DNA from: CAYUNA01 sp047629355
GTDB taxonomy: Bacteria > Bacteroidota > Bacteroidia > Chitinophagales > Saprospiraceae
Direction: 5' to 3'
Assembly: GCA_047629355.1 (NCBI GenBank)
Contig: JBLHWU010000054.1
Coordinates: 1-30,820, forward strand
DNA length: 30,820 nt
The first letter of the stretch is position 1; every line of letters begins with the position of its first letter. The notes beneath the pieces are model-generated. The model made no database searches, was not told the DNA's origin, and worked only from the letters and a program-made list of their open reading frames with translations. A program made the translations under genes and the position numbers. Positions 15,080 to 22,605 of this stretch are shown here, in pieces.

Positions 15080-15622
15080 ATGGGTAAAATTCACGAATCT
15101 ATCACGCCAAAGCTATCTGAATTCATTCAAAAACAAAAGCTATTTTTTGTCAGCACTGCCCCACTTTCAGATAATGGTTTAATCAATAATTCTCCAAAAG
15201 GATTGGACTCTTTTTGCATTTTGGATAAACATACGGTCGCTTATATTGACCTCGTGGGTAGTGGCGTGGAGACGATTGCGCATTTGAAGGAAAATGGACG
15301 AATTACGATTATGTTTTGTGCTTTTGAAGGTGCACCAAAGATTTTGAGATTGTATGGGAAAGGGGAAGTTTTGGAACGAGATACCGCATCTTTTGAAGCG
15401 ATGCAACACCATTTTCCAGATTATATCAATGCTCGGTCGATTATCAAAATCAAGGTTCAGCGCATTCAAGATGCTTGCGGCTATGCCGTGCCGATTTTGG
15501 AATTTAAACAGGAACGAGATGTGCTGGATAAATGGGCGGCGAATAAGGGGACGGATGGGATAAAGACCTATATTCGGAAACGGAATTCGGTGAGTTTGGA
15601 TGGGATGAAGGGGGTGGAATGA
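15080..15622 (+). CDS. Pyridoxamine 5'-phosphate oxidase-like FMN-binding protein
   Basis: 180 residues with the split-barrel pattern of the PPOX family: an N-terminal helix (ITPKLSEFIQKQKLFFVSTA), the strand DNGLINNSPKGLDSF, VAYIDLVGSGVETIAHLKENG and ITIMFCAFEGAPKILRLYGKGEVL. Related proteins bind FMN or F420-like cofactors and many are uncharacterised. The C-terminal CGYAVPILEF is typical of a subgroup of this family annotated as pyridoxamine oxidase-like. The true PdxH substrate pocket cannot be confirmed here. The gene stands alone, ends before a strong bidirectional terminator and converges on the helicase gene. Confidence 0.85.
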   Translation: MGKIHESITPKLSEFIQKQKLFFVSTAPLSDNGLINNSPKGLDSFCILDKHTVAYIDLVGSGVETIAHLKENGRITIMFCAFEGAPKILRLYGKGEVLERDTASFEAMQHHFPDYINARSIIKIKVQRIQDACGYAVPILEFKQERDVLDKWAANKGTDGIKTYIRKRNSVSLDGMKGVE

Positions 15623-15637
15623 TTTGAGCGTTCAATT

Positions 15638-15678
15638 AAAAAATGTCCAACATCCTTTACGAATGCTGGACATTTTTT
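15638..15678. terminator. Bidirectional rho-independent terminator
   Basis: Arms 15638-15653 and 15663-15678 pair at 15 of 16 positions (AAAAAATGTCCA against TGGACATTTTTT) around a 9-base loop, with A and T runs at the ends. It sits 16 bases after the PPOX-like gene and between convergent genes, so it can stop transcription from both sides. Confidence 0.85.
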
Positions 15679-15756
15679 TTGAAGAAAGACCTATTGAAAT
15701 GTAAGTACTTAAATAACTACCATCTAATTTTGACATCTGAGAAATGAGAGAATCCT

Positions 15757-15800
15757 AAGATTTTCAAGAACTGCGCGCTGCCTGAAGGCAGCACGGGTAC
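15757..15800 (-). repeat. Dispersed palindromic repeat, copy A
   Basis: Contains the near-palindrome GCTGCCTGAAGGCAGC with flanks GCGC and CACGGG, and a tail that on the minus strand reads TGAAAATCTTAG. It resembles the repeats at 21186-21240 and 22779-22831, though it lacks part of their tail. It lies between the terminator and the helicase stop codon. Confidence 0.45.
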
Positions 15801-15820
15801 AGTCTTTAGGGAAGAGCTAA

Positions 15821-16963
15821 TCAATACCCCTTCAAATCCAGCTCCTCCGAATAACTCAACGCCACCCACTTCTTCATCTTTTTCTGTATCACTTTAAAAT
15901 GATGCAAATCCTCTTCCGTAACCAAAGAAATCGCCTCGCCTGCATTTTCCGCGCGCCCTGTTCGACCAATACGGTGGATGTAATCTTTTGGTGAGCGCGG
16001 CAATTCATAATTGATTACATAGGGCAAAAACTCAATATCAATACCTCGCGAAAGCAAATCGGTGGTCACCAAAACAGACAGCTTCCCCGTTTTAAAAAGA
16101 TGCAAAGCTTCTGTCCGTGCACCCTGACTTTTTTTAGAATGAATAGCCATCGCGACAACGCCGTTTTTCTTTAATTTATCGACCACATTATTGGCTTTGT
16201 AAACGGAGGAAGTAAACACCAAAACCTGTTCCATATTGTTCTCTCGAATCAAGTAACGCAGCAGCGGACCTTTCTTTTCATCCGTCACCAACCAAGCCGA
16301 TTGCGTGATTAAATCAATGTGATTCTCGGGTGGCTCAACTTTTACGACAACAGGATTTTTTAATAAAATATCCTGAATATTCGCCACATCTTTGCTCAAA
16401 GTGGCAGAAAAGAGGAGATTTTGCCGTTTTTTGGGCAAAAAACTAAGAATTTTATGCAATTCTTCTTTAAAACCTTTATTCAATAATTTGTCTGCTTCAT
16501 CCAAAACAAGCGTTTCCACATCCTTCAAACTCACCGCATTCGACTCCACCAATTCTATCAATCTTCCTGGTGTTGCCACCAAAATGTGCGTGTTTTGCAA
16601 GGCCTTCATCTGCGGGTTTATCGACACGCCGCCAAAAACAGCCAAGGACTTCACGCGCTCGGGTAGTACTTTATTAAATTGCCAAAAAACTTCATTGATT
16701 TGCACCGCCAATTCTCGCGTAGGCACAACCACCAAGACCTTTACCTGTCGATTTCTCAATCGCGTATCTTTTTGTAAATTGGTCAAAACAGGCAATACGA
16801 AACTCGCCGTCTTTCCCGACCCCGTTTGCGCAATGCCCAACACATCCCTTCCTTGTAAAACCACAGGAATAGCTGCTTCCTGAATCGGCGTTGGTTTGGT
16901 GATATTTTGCTCTGACAGTGCTTTTTGAAAGGCGCTTGGTAAACCTAAGGCTGTGAATGGCAT
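15821..16963 (-). CDS. DEAD-box ATP-dependent RNA helicase (RhlE-like)
   Basis: 380 residues with every core motif: Q motif TPIQEAAIPV (25-34), Walker A AQTGSGKT (45-52), PTRELA (81-86), GG at 111-112, TPGR (131-134), DEAD (155-158), SAT (186-188), TDLLSRGID (301-309) and HRIGRTGR (330-337). These bind and hydrolyse ATP to unwind short RNA duplexes, in ribosome assembly or mRNA turnover in the cytoplasm. It ends soon after the helicase core, without the basic C-terminal tail of many RhlE or CsdA proteins. It is monocistronic, with no functional tie to the lipid genes. Confidence 0.95.
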   Translation of the reverse strand: MPFTALGLPSAFQKALSEQNITKPTPIQEAAIPVVLQGRDVLGIAQTGSGKTASFVLPVLTNLQKDTRLRNRQVKVLVVVPTRELAVQINEVFWQFNKVLPERVKSLAVFGGVSINPQMKALQNTHILVATPGRLIELVESNAVSLKDVETLVLDEADKLLNKGFKEELHKILSFLPKKRQNLLFSATLSKDVANIQDILLKNPVVVKVEPPENHIDLITQSAWLVTDEKKGPLLRYLIRENNMEQVLVFTSSVYKANNVVDKLKKNGVVAMAIHSKKSQGARTEALHLFKTGKLSVLVTTDLLSRGIDIEFLPYVINYELPRSPKDYIHRIGRTGRAENAGEAISLVTEEDLHHFKVIQKKMKKWVALSYSEELDLKGY

Positions 16964-17068
16964 AGAATTGAGTTGTTTAATTTTCGCGCAAAACTAACCT
17001 TTTCTACCGAACGAATAAACTTATTTTGACCGTTTAGTTACATTATTCCGCTCCAATTATTAGAAAAC

Positions 17069-17101
17069 ATTGCACATTTAGATATATTTCGTTTAATTTT
17101 G
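17069..17101 (+). promoter_or_regulatory. Candidate Bacteroidota-type promoter for the desaturase gene
   Basis: The -7 element TAATTTTG (17094-17101) fits the Bacteroidota consensus TAnnTTTG. ATTG at 17069-17072, 21 bases upstream, is one mismatch from the -33 TTTG. It would start transcription near 17108, about 80 bases before the ATG. This rests on consensus matching only. Confidence 0.35.
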
Positions 17102-17186
17102 CGATTCTTTTATTCAATTAGTCGTGAACTATTTTTCTATTTATACATTATTCATTCCTAATTGTTCATTATTTTAAACACTAAAT

Positions 17187-18236
17187 ATGGCTTTAGTTGA
17201 TTATATGTTAGATACTCCTTCCTACGGTTGGGAGGATGAAAAAGGCAAGTTAATAAAGCCTTCTGCCAAACAGCTTTTCTCAGAATTTTTTACGCGTTTA
17301 AATATTTTTAAATCGAAAAAGAACTGGTTGGGCTTCGTTAGTTGGATGTGGATTGCAATACTCGCGCCGTTTTTGGTCGTGTTTTTTGTTAAATTTTTCA
17401 GCTGGAAATTGTTAGCAGCAGGATTCGTTTATAGTATGGTTGTCATGGGCTCTCACGGTACGGTTTGGTATCACCGATATGCGACACATCGAGCGTTTCA
17501 TTTCAATGGTCCTGTTTGGAAGTTTATTACGAGAAACTTGGTTTTAAAAGTTCTTTTGGAAGAAGCTTATGTCGTTTCTCACCATGTTCATCATTCTAAA
17601 TCAGAAAAACCTGGTGACCCATACAATTGCATGGCAGGTGGTTTGTATTGCTTTTTAGCAGATGTGAATCATCAAAAAATCGCGCAAGATTTAAGTGAAA
17701 AAGACTACGAAAAGGTAAGTGGATTTTTGAATCACACAGGCATGTATCGCAATACGTATGCAGAATATAAAGAATGGGGTTCTATCGCCAATCCTTACCG
17801 GACGGCGATTAATTGGGCAGCAAACTGGATATTTTGGTACTCGGCTTTCTTTCTAATCGGTGGACATGCGCTTGCATTTGCCTTGTTTGGAAGTGCTGCA
17901 TTTTGGGCAATAGGTGTCCGAACATTTAATTTTGAAGGACACGGAAAAGGGGAAGATAAGCGAAAAGAAGGCGTAGATTTTCACTGGGAAGACTTTTCAG
18001 TGAATCAAATTTGGCCAGGGTACGTTGCAGGGGAGTGGCACAACAATCACCACCTATATCCGCGTAGTGCCAAGAATGGATTTTTGCCCTATCAATTAGA
18101 TTTACCTTGGTATTATATTTATACGGTGCATAAATTAGGCGGCATTGATACGTATCGGGATGATAAGAAACAGTTTTTAGAAAAGTATTATTATCCTTAT
18201 AAAAATGAGAAAGTAGGAGAGAAAGTGAAGTCGTAA
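17187..18236 (+). CDS. Membrane acyl-CoA (delta-9 type) fatty acid desaturase
   Basis: 349 residues with membrane segments at about 48-70 and 75-90 and 212-242. The three histidine clusters of the di-iron desaturase family are present: HRYATH (96-101), HHVHH (132-136) and HNNHH (285-289). These proteins use O2 and an electron donor to place a double bond in a saturated acyl-CoA or membrane acyl chain, usually at delta-9. A terminator hairpin follows the stop at 18254-18293. It is next to the phosphopantetheinyl transferase gene and close to a second desaturase, consistent with a lipid-remodelling block. Exact position of the double bond is unknown. Confidence 0.92.
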   Translation: MALVDYMLDTPSYGWEDEKGKLIKPSAKQLFSEFFTRLNIFKSKKNWLGFVSWMWIAILAPFLVVFFVKFFSWKLLAAGFVYSMVVMGSHGTVWYHRYATHRAFHFNGPVWKFITRNLVLKVLLEEAYVVSHHVHHSKSEKPGDPYNCMAGGLYCFLADVNHQKIAQDLSEKDYEKVSGFLNHTGMYRNTYAEYKEWGSIANPYRTAINWAANWIFWYSAFFLIGGHALAFALFGSAAFWAIGVRTFNFEGHGKGEDKRKEGVDFHWEDFSVNQIWPGYVAGEWHNNHHLYPRSAKNGFLPYQLDLPWYYIYTVHKLGGIDTYRDDKKQFLEKYYYPYKNEKVGEKVKS

Positions 18237-18253
18237 ATTATTGATTTTTTATG

Positions 18254-18293
18254 AAAAAAGCGTTGTCAAAATTTAATTTGACAACGCTTTTTT
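18254..18293 (+). terminator. Rho-independent terminator after the desaturase
   Basis: A perfect 17-bp stem (18254-18270 with 18277-18293; core AGCGTTGTCAAA) with a 6-base loop, followed by T residues. It starts 17 bases after the desaturase stop codon. The A-rich 5' arm allows weak action in the other direction too. Confidence 0.9.
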
Positions 18294-18307
18294 TTAAATT
18301 AAAAATT

Positions 18308-19036
18308 ATGAATTGTGTATGGCGCGCAGTCCCCGAAAGGCTGAAACTTTTAGCTAATGAAATCCATGTTTTCAAAGCAAATTTAGTAATAGATCCCGCT
18401 TTAGAAACGATATTTTGGGCAACGCTTTCAGCGGATGAAAAAACACGAGCAAATCGCTTTCGTTTTCCAATACATCGAGCTTATTTTATTGCAGGACGAG
18501 GGATATTACGACGACTTTTAGGGCAGTATTTAAATGTTTTGCCACAAGATTTACAATTTGAATATGAAGCGCAAGGAAAGCCATTTTTAGTTGGCTTTTC
18601 CAATTTTAAATTTAACATTTCTCATTCAAAACACCATATTTTGCTGGCTTTTTCTCAAAAAAAAACGATTGGCGTTGATGTGGAAGTGATTGACCCAAAG
18701 ATTGAATTTGAGGTAATTGCACCACGCTTTTTTTCTAAAAATGAAGCGACTACCCTACTCGCTTTGCCACGCACACAACAACCTGCCGTTTTTTATAATT
18801 GTTGGACACGAAAGGAGGCTTTTATCAAGGCAAAAGGTGGGGGTTTGTCAATTCCGTTAGACCAATTTGAGGTCACTTTACTACCAGAGGATGCGCCAAA
18901 GTTATTGGCGATTAATTGGGCGATGGAAGAGGTTGACAATTGGGAATTATTTTCGTTTCACTTGGAAAAAAATGTAGTTGGAGCGTTGATTGTAGAGGGA
19001 AAAGTTGACGTACATTTTTTAAAAATAACAAATTAA
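18308..19036 (+). CDS. 4'-phosphopantetheinyl transferase, Sfp type
   Basis: 242 residues from the ATG at 18308. An in-frame ATG at 18251 also exists, but it would translate through the terminator hairpin at 18254-18293, and the extra 19 residues are encoded by that hairpin, so I prefer the later start (MNCVWRAVPERLK). Family motifs are clear: FNISHS (residues 102-107), GVDVE (122-126, with Asp124 and Glu126 as magnesium ligands) and WTRKEAFIKAKGGGL (from 166, with Glu170). The enzyme moves the phosphopantetheine arm from CoA to the serine of ACPs. A PUFA synthase needs an Sfp-type transferase of this kind (PfaE), and no other is in the window, so it is the natural partner for the four ACPs at 4967-6160. 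That pairing is inference. Confidence 0.9.
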   Translation: MNCVWRAVPERLKLLANEIHVFKANLVIDPALETIFWATLSADEKTRANRFRFPIHRAYFIAGRGILRRLLGQYLNVLPQDLQFEYEAQGKPFLVGFSNFKFNISHSKHHILLAFSQKKTIGVDVEVIDPKIEFEVIAPRFFSKNEATTLLALPRTQQPAVFYNCWTRKEAFIKAKGGGLSIPLDQFEVTLLPEDAPKLLAINWAMEEVDNWELFSFHLEKNVVGALIVEGKVDVHFLKITN

Positions 19037-19050
19037 TTTACACAGTGAAA

Positions 19051-19212
19051 CGAATTTAATAAATTGAGCCATAATGCGGCGTGATTTTTTCTTGTAAAAA
19101 GCTTAAAAAAATAAGTATGTAGCCCAGTTACGGACTTATTTTTAAGGTTTTTGGAAGAAAAAAGGACAAGTAAGTACCTGGATACAAATAACGGCTCAAT
19201 TTATTGAATACG
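19051..19212. repeat. Nested 160-bp imperfect palindrome between convergent genes
   Basis: Outer arms 19051-19070 and 19193-19212 match at 17 of 20 (core AATAAATTGAGCC). Inner arms about 19085-19116 and 19132-19163 also pair over about 30 positions with small gaps (core TTTTTTCTT, CTTAAAAA). It fills the gap between the transferase and second desaturase genes. It may act as a bidirectional terminator or be a MITE-like element; no coding frame is apparent. Confidence 0.55.
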
Positions 19213-19214
19213 TC

Positions 19215-20156
19215 TTACACAGATACCATTTCCCGATTTTCCACATCCCAAACCTTTAGTTGAAAACACCTAACGATTTCCGACGGCATCAAAGAAGTCT
19301 CTTTCGCCTGTTGCAATTCTGGTATTTTTGCATAAGCTTCTGGCAATCGATAAAATGGAATTTTTGCATTGACATGATGAATGTGATGATAGCCAATATT
19401 TCCAGTAAACCAGTGCATGATTGGACTCATTTTCATATAACTGGACGACTTTAACGCCGCTTTTATATATGTCCAACCTTCCTTGTTTTCATAAATCACG
19501 CCTGGAAAATTATGTTGTGCATAAAACATGTAGGAACCTAAAGCGTGCGAAATGACAATAGGCAATAAAAAACCTAAAAGCATCATTTTCCAACCAATCG
19601 CAAAGACTAAAATCGCCATTAAACCAAAGTGCAGACCTAAAGAAAGCAACGAATCCCAGTGTCGTTTCGGGCTGACGGCAAATGACCGAATGCAAGTGCC
19701 CAATATAAACGCGGACACATAAGAAAACAATATATTTAAAGGATGCCGAACGAATAAATAAAGTCGTTTTTGGGTAGTAGATAGACTTTCAAATTTCTTC
19801 TTGGTGACTATTGGAAATGAACCGATACTCGAACCATAAAGCTTGGAATTGTGGCTATGATGATGATCATGCGAACGCTTCCAAATACTTCTTGGAATTA
19901 AAATGTAGAGTCCGAAAAGTGCAAATAAAGCATCTGCCAATCGCGATTTTTGCAAAATAGAATGGTGCATAAAGTCGTGATAAATCACAAAAAAGCGCAC
20001 CAAAGTAAGTCCGGCTAAAATGCTGAAAAATACTTGTACGTACCACAAGTCCGTTGTAAAGATTGCACCGTGAAGTAATAAAGCTATACCTAACGTACTC
20101 CACGTTAGCCACCAACTCTTGGTGCGATTTTCCTTGGCGTATGGCTTAGTAGCCAT
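19215..20156 (-). CDS. Membrane fatty acid desaturase (DesA/omega type)
   Basis: 313 residues from the ATG at 20156 (MATKPYAKENRTKSWW). In-frame starts at 20180 and 20306 exist; the last would overlap the upstream acyltransferase gene by 62 bases and add an unlikely leader. Histidine boxes are complete: HDFMHH (60-65), HDHHHSH (96-102) and HHIHH (257-261), within alternating membrane segments. The ending YHHIHHVNAKIPFYRLPEAY is typical of desaturases that act on lipid-bound acyl chains and add a second double bond (delta-12 or related). Regiospecificity cannot be read from sequence. It follows the acyltransferase gene by about 90 bases on the same strand, so the two are likely co-transcribed. 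Confidence 0.88.
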   Translation of the reverse strand: MATKPYAKENRTKSWWLTWSTLGIALLLHGAIFTTDLWYVQVFFSILAGLTLVRFFVIYHDFMHHSILQKSRLADALFALFGLYILIPRSIWKRSHDHHHSHNSKLYGSSIGSFPIVTKKKFESLSTTQKRLYLFVRHPLNILFSYVSAFILGTCIRSFAVSPKRHWDSLLSLGLHFGLMAILVFAIGWKMMLLGFLLPIVISHALGSYMFYAQHNFPGVIYENKEGWTYIKAALKSSSYMKMSPIMHWFTGNIGYHHIHHVNAKIPFYRLPEAYAKIPELQQAKETSLMPSEIVRCFQLKVWDVENREMVSV

Positions 20157-20244
20157 AATTAATGCTGTTCCCGATTTCATAACGCAATGATAGTTAATTT
20201 GAACGTTTTGTAGGCAACTGAACAGTAATTTTACGGCAATGTTT

Positions 20245-21105
20245 TCATTTTTGTCGTTTATGTTTCCAGCGGCGGTGCGACCATAGCCAAATTTCGGGTT
20301 GCTCACGAATATTTTGTTCGAGACGGCGAGTATGTGTTTGAGAGATTTCTTGTTCGGTCGTTTTTTCGGGATGCGCGAAGAGTAACTCCGGTTTGATGGT
20401 GTAAAAACCTCGCTTTGGACGTTTGACAGAAATGTAGACGATGGGATATTTTATTTTTTTTGCTAATTTTTCTGTACCCGTAAAAACGGGCGTGTCCTGG
20501 TTTAAAAATTCCATCCAATAAGCATTATCAGGAGAGGGAGTTTGGTCGGCTATAAAAGCAGTCGCCGTTAATTTTTCTCGGTCGCCAAACATGCCACGCA
20601 ATGCGCCTTTCATGGAATATAAACCATTACCAAAACGCTTTCTCGCTTTAACGATTAGCTTTTCAAATTGCGCATTTTTTAACGGATGATAAATCACAAA
20701 TAACTGATGAATGGGCTCTAAAGCAAACCGAGCCCCCGCCAATTCCCAGTTGCCAAAATGTCCCATGACAACAATCACGCTTTGATTTTCGGCTTTATAT
20801 TTTTGAAATAAACTGATATCTTCAAAATGAATGTGTTTGCGCAAAGATTTTTCACTGATTGTCAATGTCTTCAGGGTTTCTACAATTAAATCACAAAAAT
20901 AACGGTAAAATTTGCGGCGAATTTTAGAAATTTCTTCTTCATTTTTTTCTGGAAAGGCGTTAGTTAGATTAGTCGTTACAACCTTTTTTCGATACCCAAT
21001 CATGTAATATAAAATGACAAAAATGACATCAGACAAGCGATACAATGCCCAGAAAGGTAGTATTGATATAGCGTAAATAAATGGTAAGGAAAGGTAAAAC
21101 AACAT
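20245..21105 (-). CDS. LpxL/HtrB-family lysophospholipid or lipid A acyltransferase
   Basis: 286 residues. The N-terminal hydrophobic segment (MLFYLSLPFIYAISILPFWAL) anchors it in the inner membrane. The catalytic H(X4)D/E motif is HFGNWE, His116 and Glu121, followed by a DQTPSPDNAYWMEFLNQDTPVFTGT-like stretch (about 187-211) characteristic of this family. These enzymes transfer acyl chains from acyl-ACP or acyl-CoA to lipid A precursors or lysolipids. In Bacteroidota the homologues act on lipid A or aminolipids. It is immediately upstream of the second desaturase, which fits a step in which unsaturated chains are attached to membrane lipids. Substrate is not defined by the sequence. Confidence 0.9.
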   Translation of the reverse strand: MLFYLSLPFIYAISILPFWALYRLSDVIFVILYYMIGYRKKVVTTNLTNAFPEKNEEEISKIRRKFYRYFCDLIVETLKTLTISEKSLRKHIHFEDISLFQKYKAENQSVIVVMGHFGNWELAGARFALEPIHQLFVIYHPLKNAQFEKLIVKARKRFGNGLYSMKGALRGMFGDREKLTATAFIADQTPSPDNAYWMEFLNQDTPVFTGTEKLAKKIKYPIVYISVKRPKRGFYTIKPELLFAHPEKTTEQEISQTHTRRLEQNIREQPEIWLWSHRRWKHKRQK

Positions 21106-21133
21106 GATTATTGATGTTTAAACAAAAGGAGTT

Positions 21134-21176
21134 TGAGGATGAGCAATGATTTTGCAAAAATCATTGCTCATCCTCA
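21134..21176. repeat. Perfect 20-bp inverted repeat (hairpin)
   Basis: Arms 21134-21153 and 21157-21176 are perfectly complementary around GCA. The core is GAGGATGAGCAATGATTTT. It lies 28 bases upstream of the acyltransferase ATG. No T tract follows on either strand, so it could be a leader structure or a small palindromic repeat. Confidence 0.6.
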
Positions 21177-21185
21177 GTAACTCTA

Positions 21186-21240
21186 CTCGCGTTGCCTGCG
21201 GCAACACGCACTGTGTTTTTTAAAGCTCGAAAATCTTACA
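21186..21240 (+). repeat. Dispersed palindromic repeat, copy B
   Basis: Begins CTCGCGTTGCCTGCGGCAA and continues with GCACTGTGTTTTTTAAAGC, then TCGAAAATCTTA. Copy C (22779-22831, minus strand) matches closely across the whole length, and copy A (15757-15800) partly. It is between the thioesterase and acyltransferase genes. Confidence 0.6.
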
Positions 21241-21303
21241 ATTTTTTCACTTCTCACATTCAAGTGAAATTCAGTCTGCAATATATCAGTAGCTATTGAA
21301 CTA

Positions 21304-21711
21304 TCAGGGCATCAATAACGCTTCTTTTTTCTCCTTTGGAAAGGATAATGCTTTCCGACTTTTCTTATCAAAAAGCACCAAAACAGCCTCCATTGTACTT
21401 ACCAAATCCTTAGTTTCTGCGTTGTACATTTCGTGCAAGATGGTGAAGGCTTTATTGCCGATATTGACTAATGAAGATTCGACATAAAGCAAGTCATCTT
21501 CGAAAACTTCGCGAAGGTATTTGATGGTTTGCTCAACCACAACAATCCCTGTGTCTTCTTTGCCGCGACCCAATTCGGTTAAGCCCATTTCTAAGCCGAA
21601 AGCGCGACCTGCGTGTTCAAATTTATTGACGTAGTACATGACATTCATGTGATGATTGGAATCGCATTCCCAAGTCATGACGGCGCCTTTATAGGTTAGT
21701 TTTTTCTTCAT
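21304..21711 (-). CDS. Hotdog-fold acyl-CoA thioesterase (4-hydroxybenzoyl-CoA thioesterase / YbgC-like)
   Basis: 135 residues. The N-terminal MTWECDSNHHMNVMYYVNKFEHA is the family motif with the catalytic acidic residue in WECD, followed by the central helix. The remainder supplies the five-stranded hotdog sheet (TGIVVVEQTIKYLREVFEDDLLYVESSL). Such enzymes hydrolyse acyl-CoA or acyl-ACP thioesters. In this lipid neighbourhood a role in releasing or recycling acyl chains is plausible but not shown. It is the likely first gene of a short minus-strand run with the acyltransferase, separated by about 200 bp that carry palindromic repeats. Confidence 0.85.
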   Translation of the reverse strand: MKKKLTYKGAVMTWECDSNHHMNVMYYVNKFEHAGRAFGLEMGLTELGRGKEDTGIVVVEQTIKYLREVFEDDLLYVESSLVNIGNKAFTILHEMYNAETKDLVSTMEAVLVLFDKKSRKALSFPKEKKEALLMP

Positions 21712-21738
21712 TTTTAATGCTTTGTAGCGGGGCTGTTT

Positions 21739-21770
21739 GGTACGCGGTGGGTTTTTGCCCGCCTCGTACC
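21739..21770. repeat. GC-rich hairpin
   Basis: Arms 21739-21751 and 21758-21770 pair at 11 of 13 positions (GGTACGCGGTGGG). It lies between the thioesterase start and the next hairpin and is far richer in GC than the surroundings. Confidence 0.45.
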
Positions 21771-21797
21771 TTTATGTGCTAACCAAATACTTATGTA

Positions 21798-21836
21798 CTG
21801 CCCGACGATGTGGGTTTCCCCCACCTCGTCGGGCAG
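21798..21836 (-). terminator. GC-rich hairpin after the hydratase gene
   Basis: Arms 21798-21814 and 21820-21836 pair at 16 of 17 positions (CTGCCCGACGA core) around a 5-base loop, 8 bases past the hydratase stop codon on the minus strand. Position suggests termination or mRNA end protection, though no T tract follows. Confidence 0.5.
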
Positions 21837-21843
21837 GATTTCA

Positions 21844-22605
21844 TTATTTGATATTCAACGAAACTTCCCCTAAACTTTCCACTTTCGCACTCACCTTTTG
21901 CCCCGTTTTCAAATAAACCGCTGACGTCGCTGCCCCTGCCATAATTACATGACCTGCTTTGATGGTTTCCCCATATTGCGCCGCCAATCGAGCCGCTGCC
22001 ACCAATGATTCCCAAGGGTTGCCCAAGATAGCTACAGACGAACCAGTTTGTACAATTTCACCATCAACCATCAGGTCAATTTTCAAATTATCCAAAGACA
22101 ATTCCGGCGAATGCCATTTTCCTATCACCAAACCTGCTGACGAACAATTGTCAGCAATAACGTCTTCCAAGGAAAATTTAAAATTTTGATAGCGGGAGTC
22201 GATTATTTCGATTGCGGCCGCTACACCTTCCACATAGTCTTTGACATTTTCCAATGAAATTACTGAATCAATGTCCTTTTTTATTAGAAAGCAAATCTCT
22301 GGTTCAGCCCGCGGATGAATGAATTTTTGAAATGGGAAATCATCACCATTTTGATACTGCATTTCATCCGTCAACCGTCCCCAAATCATATCGTGAACGC
22401 CCATTTGCTCCATTTTTGCTTTGCTGGTAAAGCCCATTTTCAAGCCAATTGGACTTTCACCGCGAGCATATCTGCGCTCCAAAGATGCTTTTTGAATCTC
22501 GTAAGCATCCGTTTCGGAAAAAGGCGTTTCCAAACTAATTTGAGGAATGGATTGCGCATTTTTTGCTGCTTCGTCGAGGGTTTGCGCAAGATTTTGAATA
22601 TTCAT
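21844..22605 (-). CDS. 2-keto-4-pentenoate hydratase / 2-oxohexenedioate decarboxylase-like (fumarylacetoacetate hydrolase fold)
   Basis: 253 residues, the usual length for the MhpD/XylI/XylJ group. Visible motifs are SPIGLKMGFTSKAKM, the metal-binding region HPRAEPEICFLI, VIDSRY-like IEIIDSRYQNFKFSLEDVIADN, and NPWESLVAAARLAAQYG near the C-terminus. Members hydrate or decarboxylate short 2-oxo acids from meta-cleavage of aromatic compounds. No other ring-cleavage gene is present here, so the real substrate is uncertain. The gene is minus strand, upstream of the thioesterase by about 130 bp with a hairpin between them, so it is probably a separate transcription unit. Confidence 0.85.
   Translation of the reverse strand: MNIQNLAQTLDEAAKNAQSIPQISLETPFSETDAYEIQKASLERRYARGESPIGLKMGFTSKAKMEQMGVHDMIWGRLTDEMQYQNGDDFPFQKFIHPRAEPEICFLIKKDIDSVISLENVKDYVEGVAAAIEIIDSRYQNFKFSLEDVIADNCSSAGLVIGKWHSPELSLDNLKIDLMVDGEIVQTGSSVAILGNPWESLVAAARLAAQYGETIKAGHVIMAGAATSAVYLKTGQKVSAKVESLGEVSLNIK

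Noticed and set aside
20157..20306. Upstream start of the second desaturase at 20306
   Set aside because: It overlaps the acyltransferase gene by 62 bases and adds a leader without family similarity; starts at 20156 or 20180 fit better.
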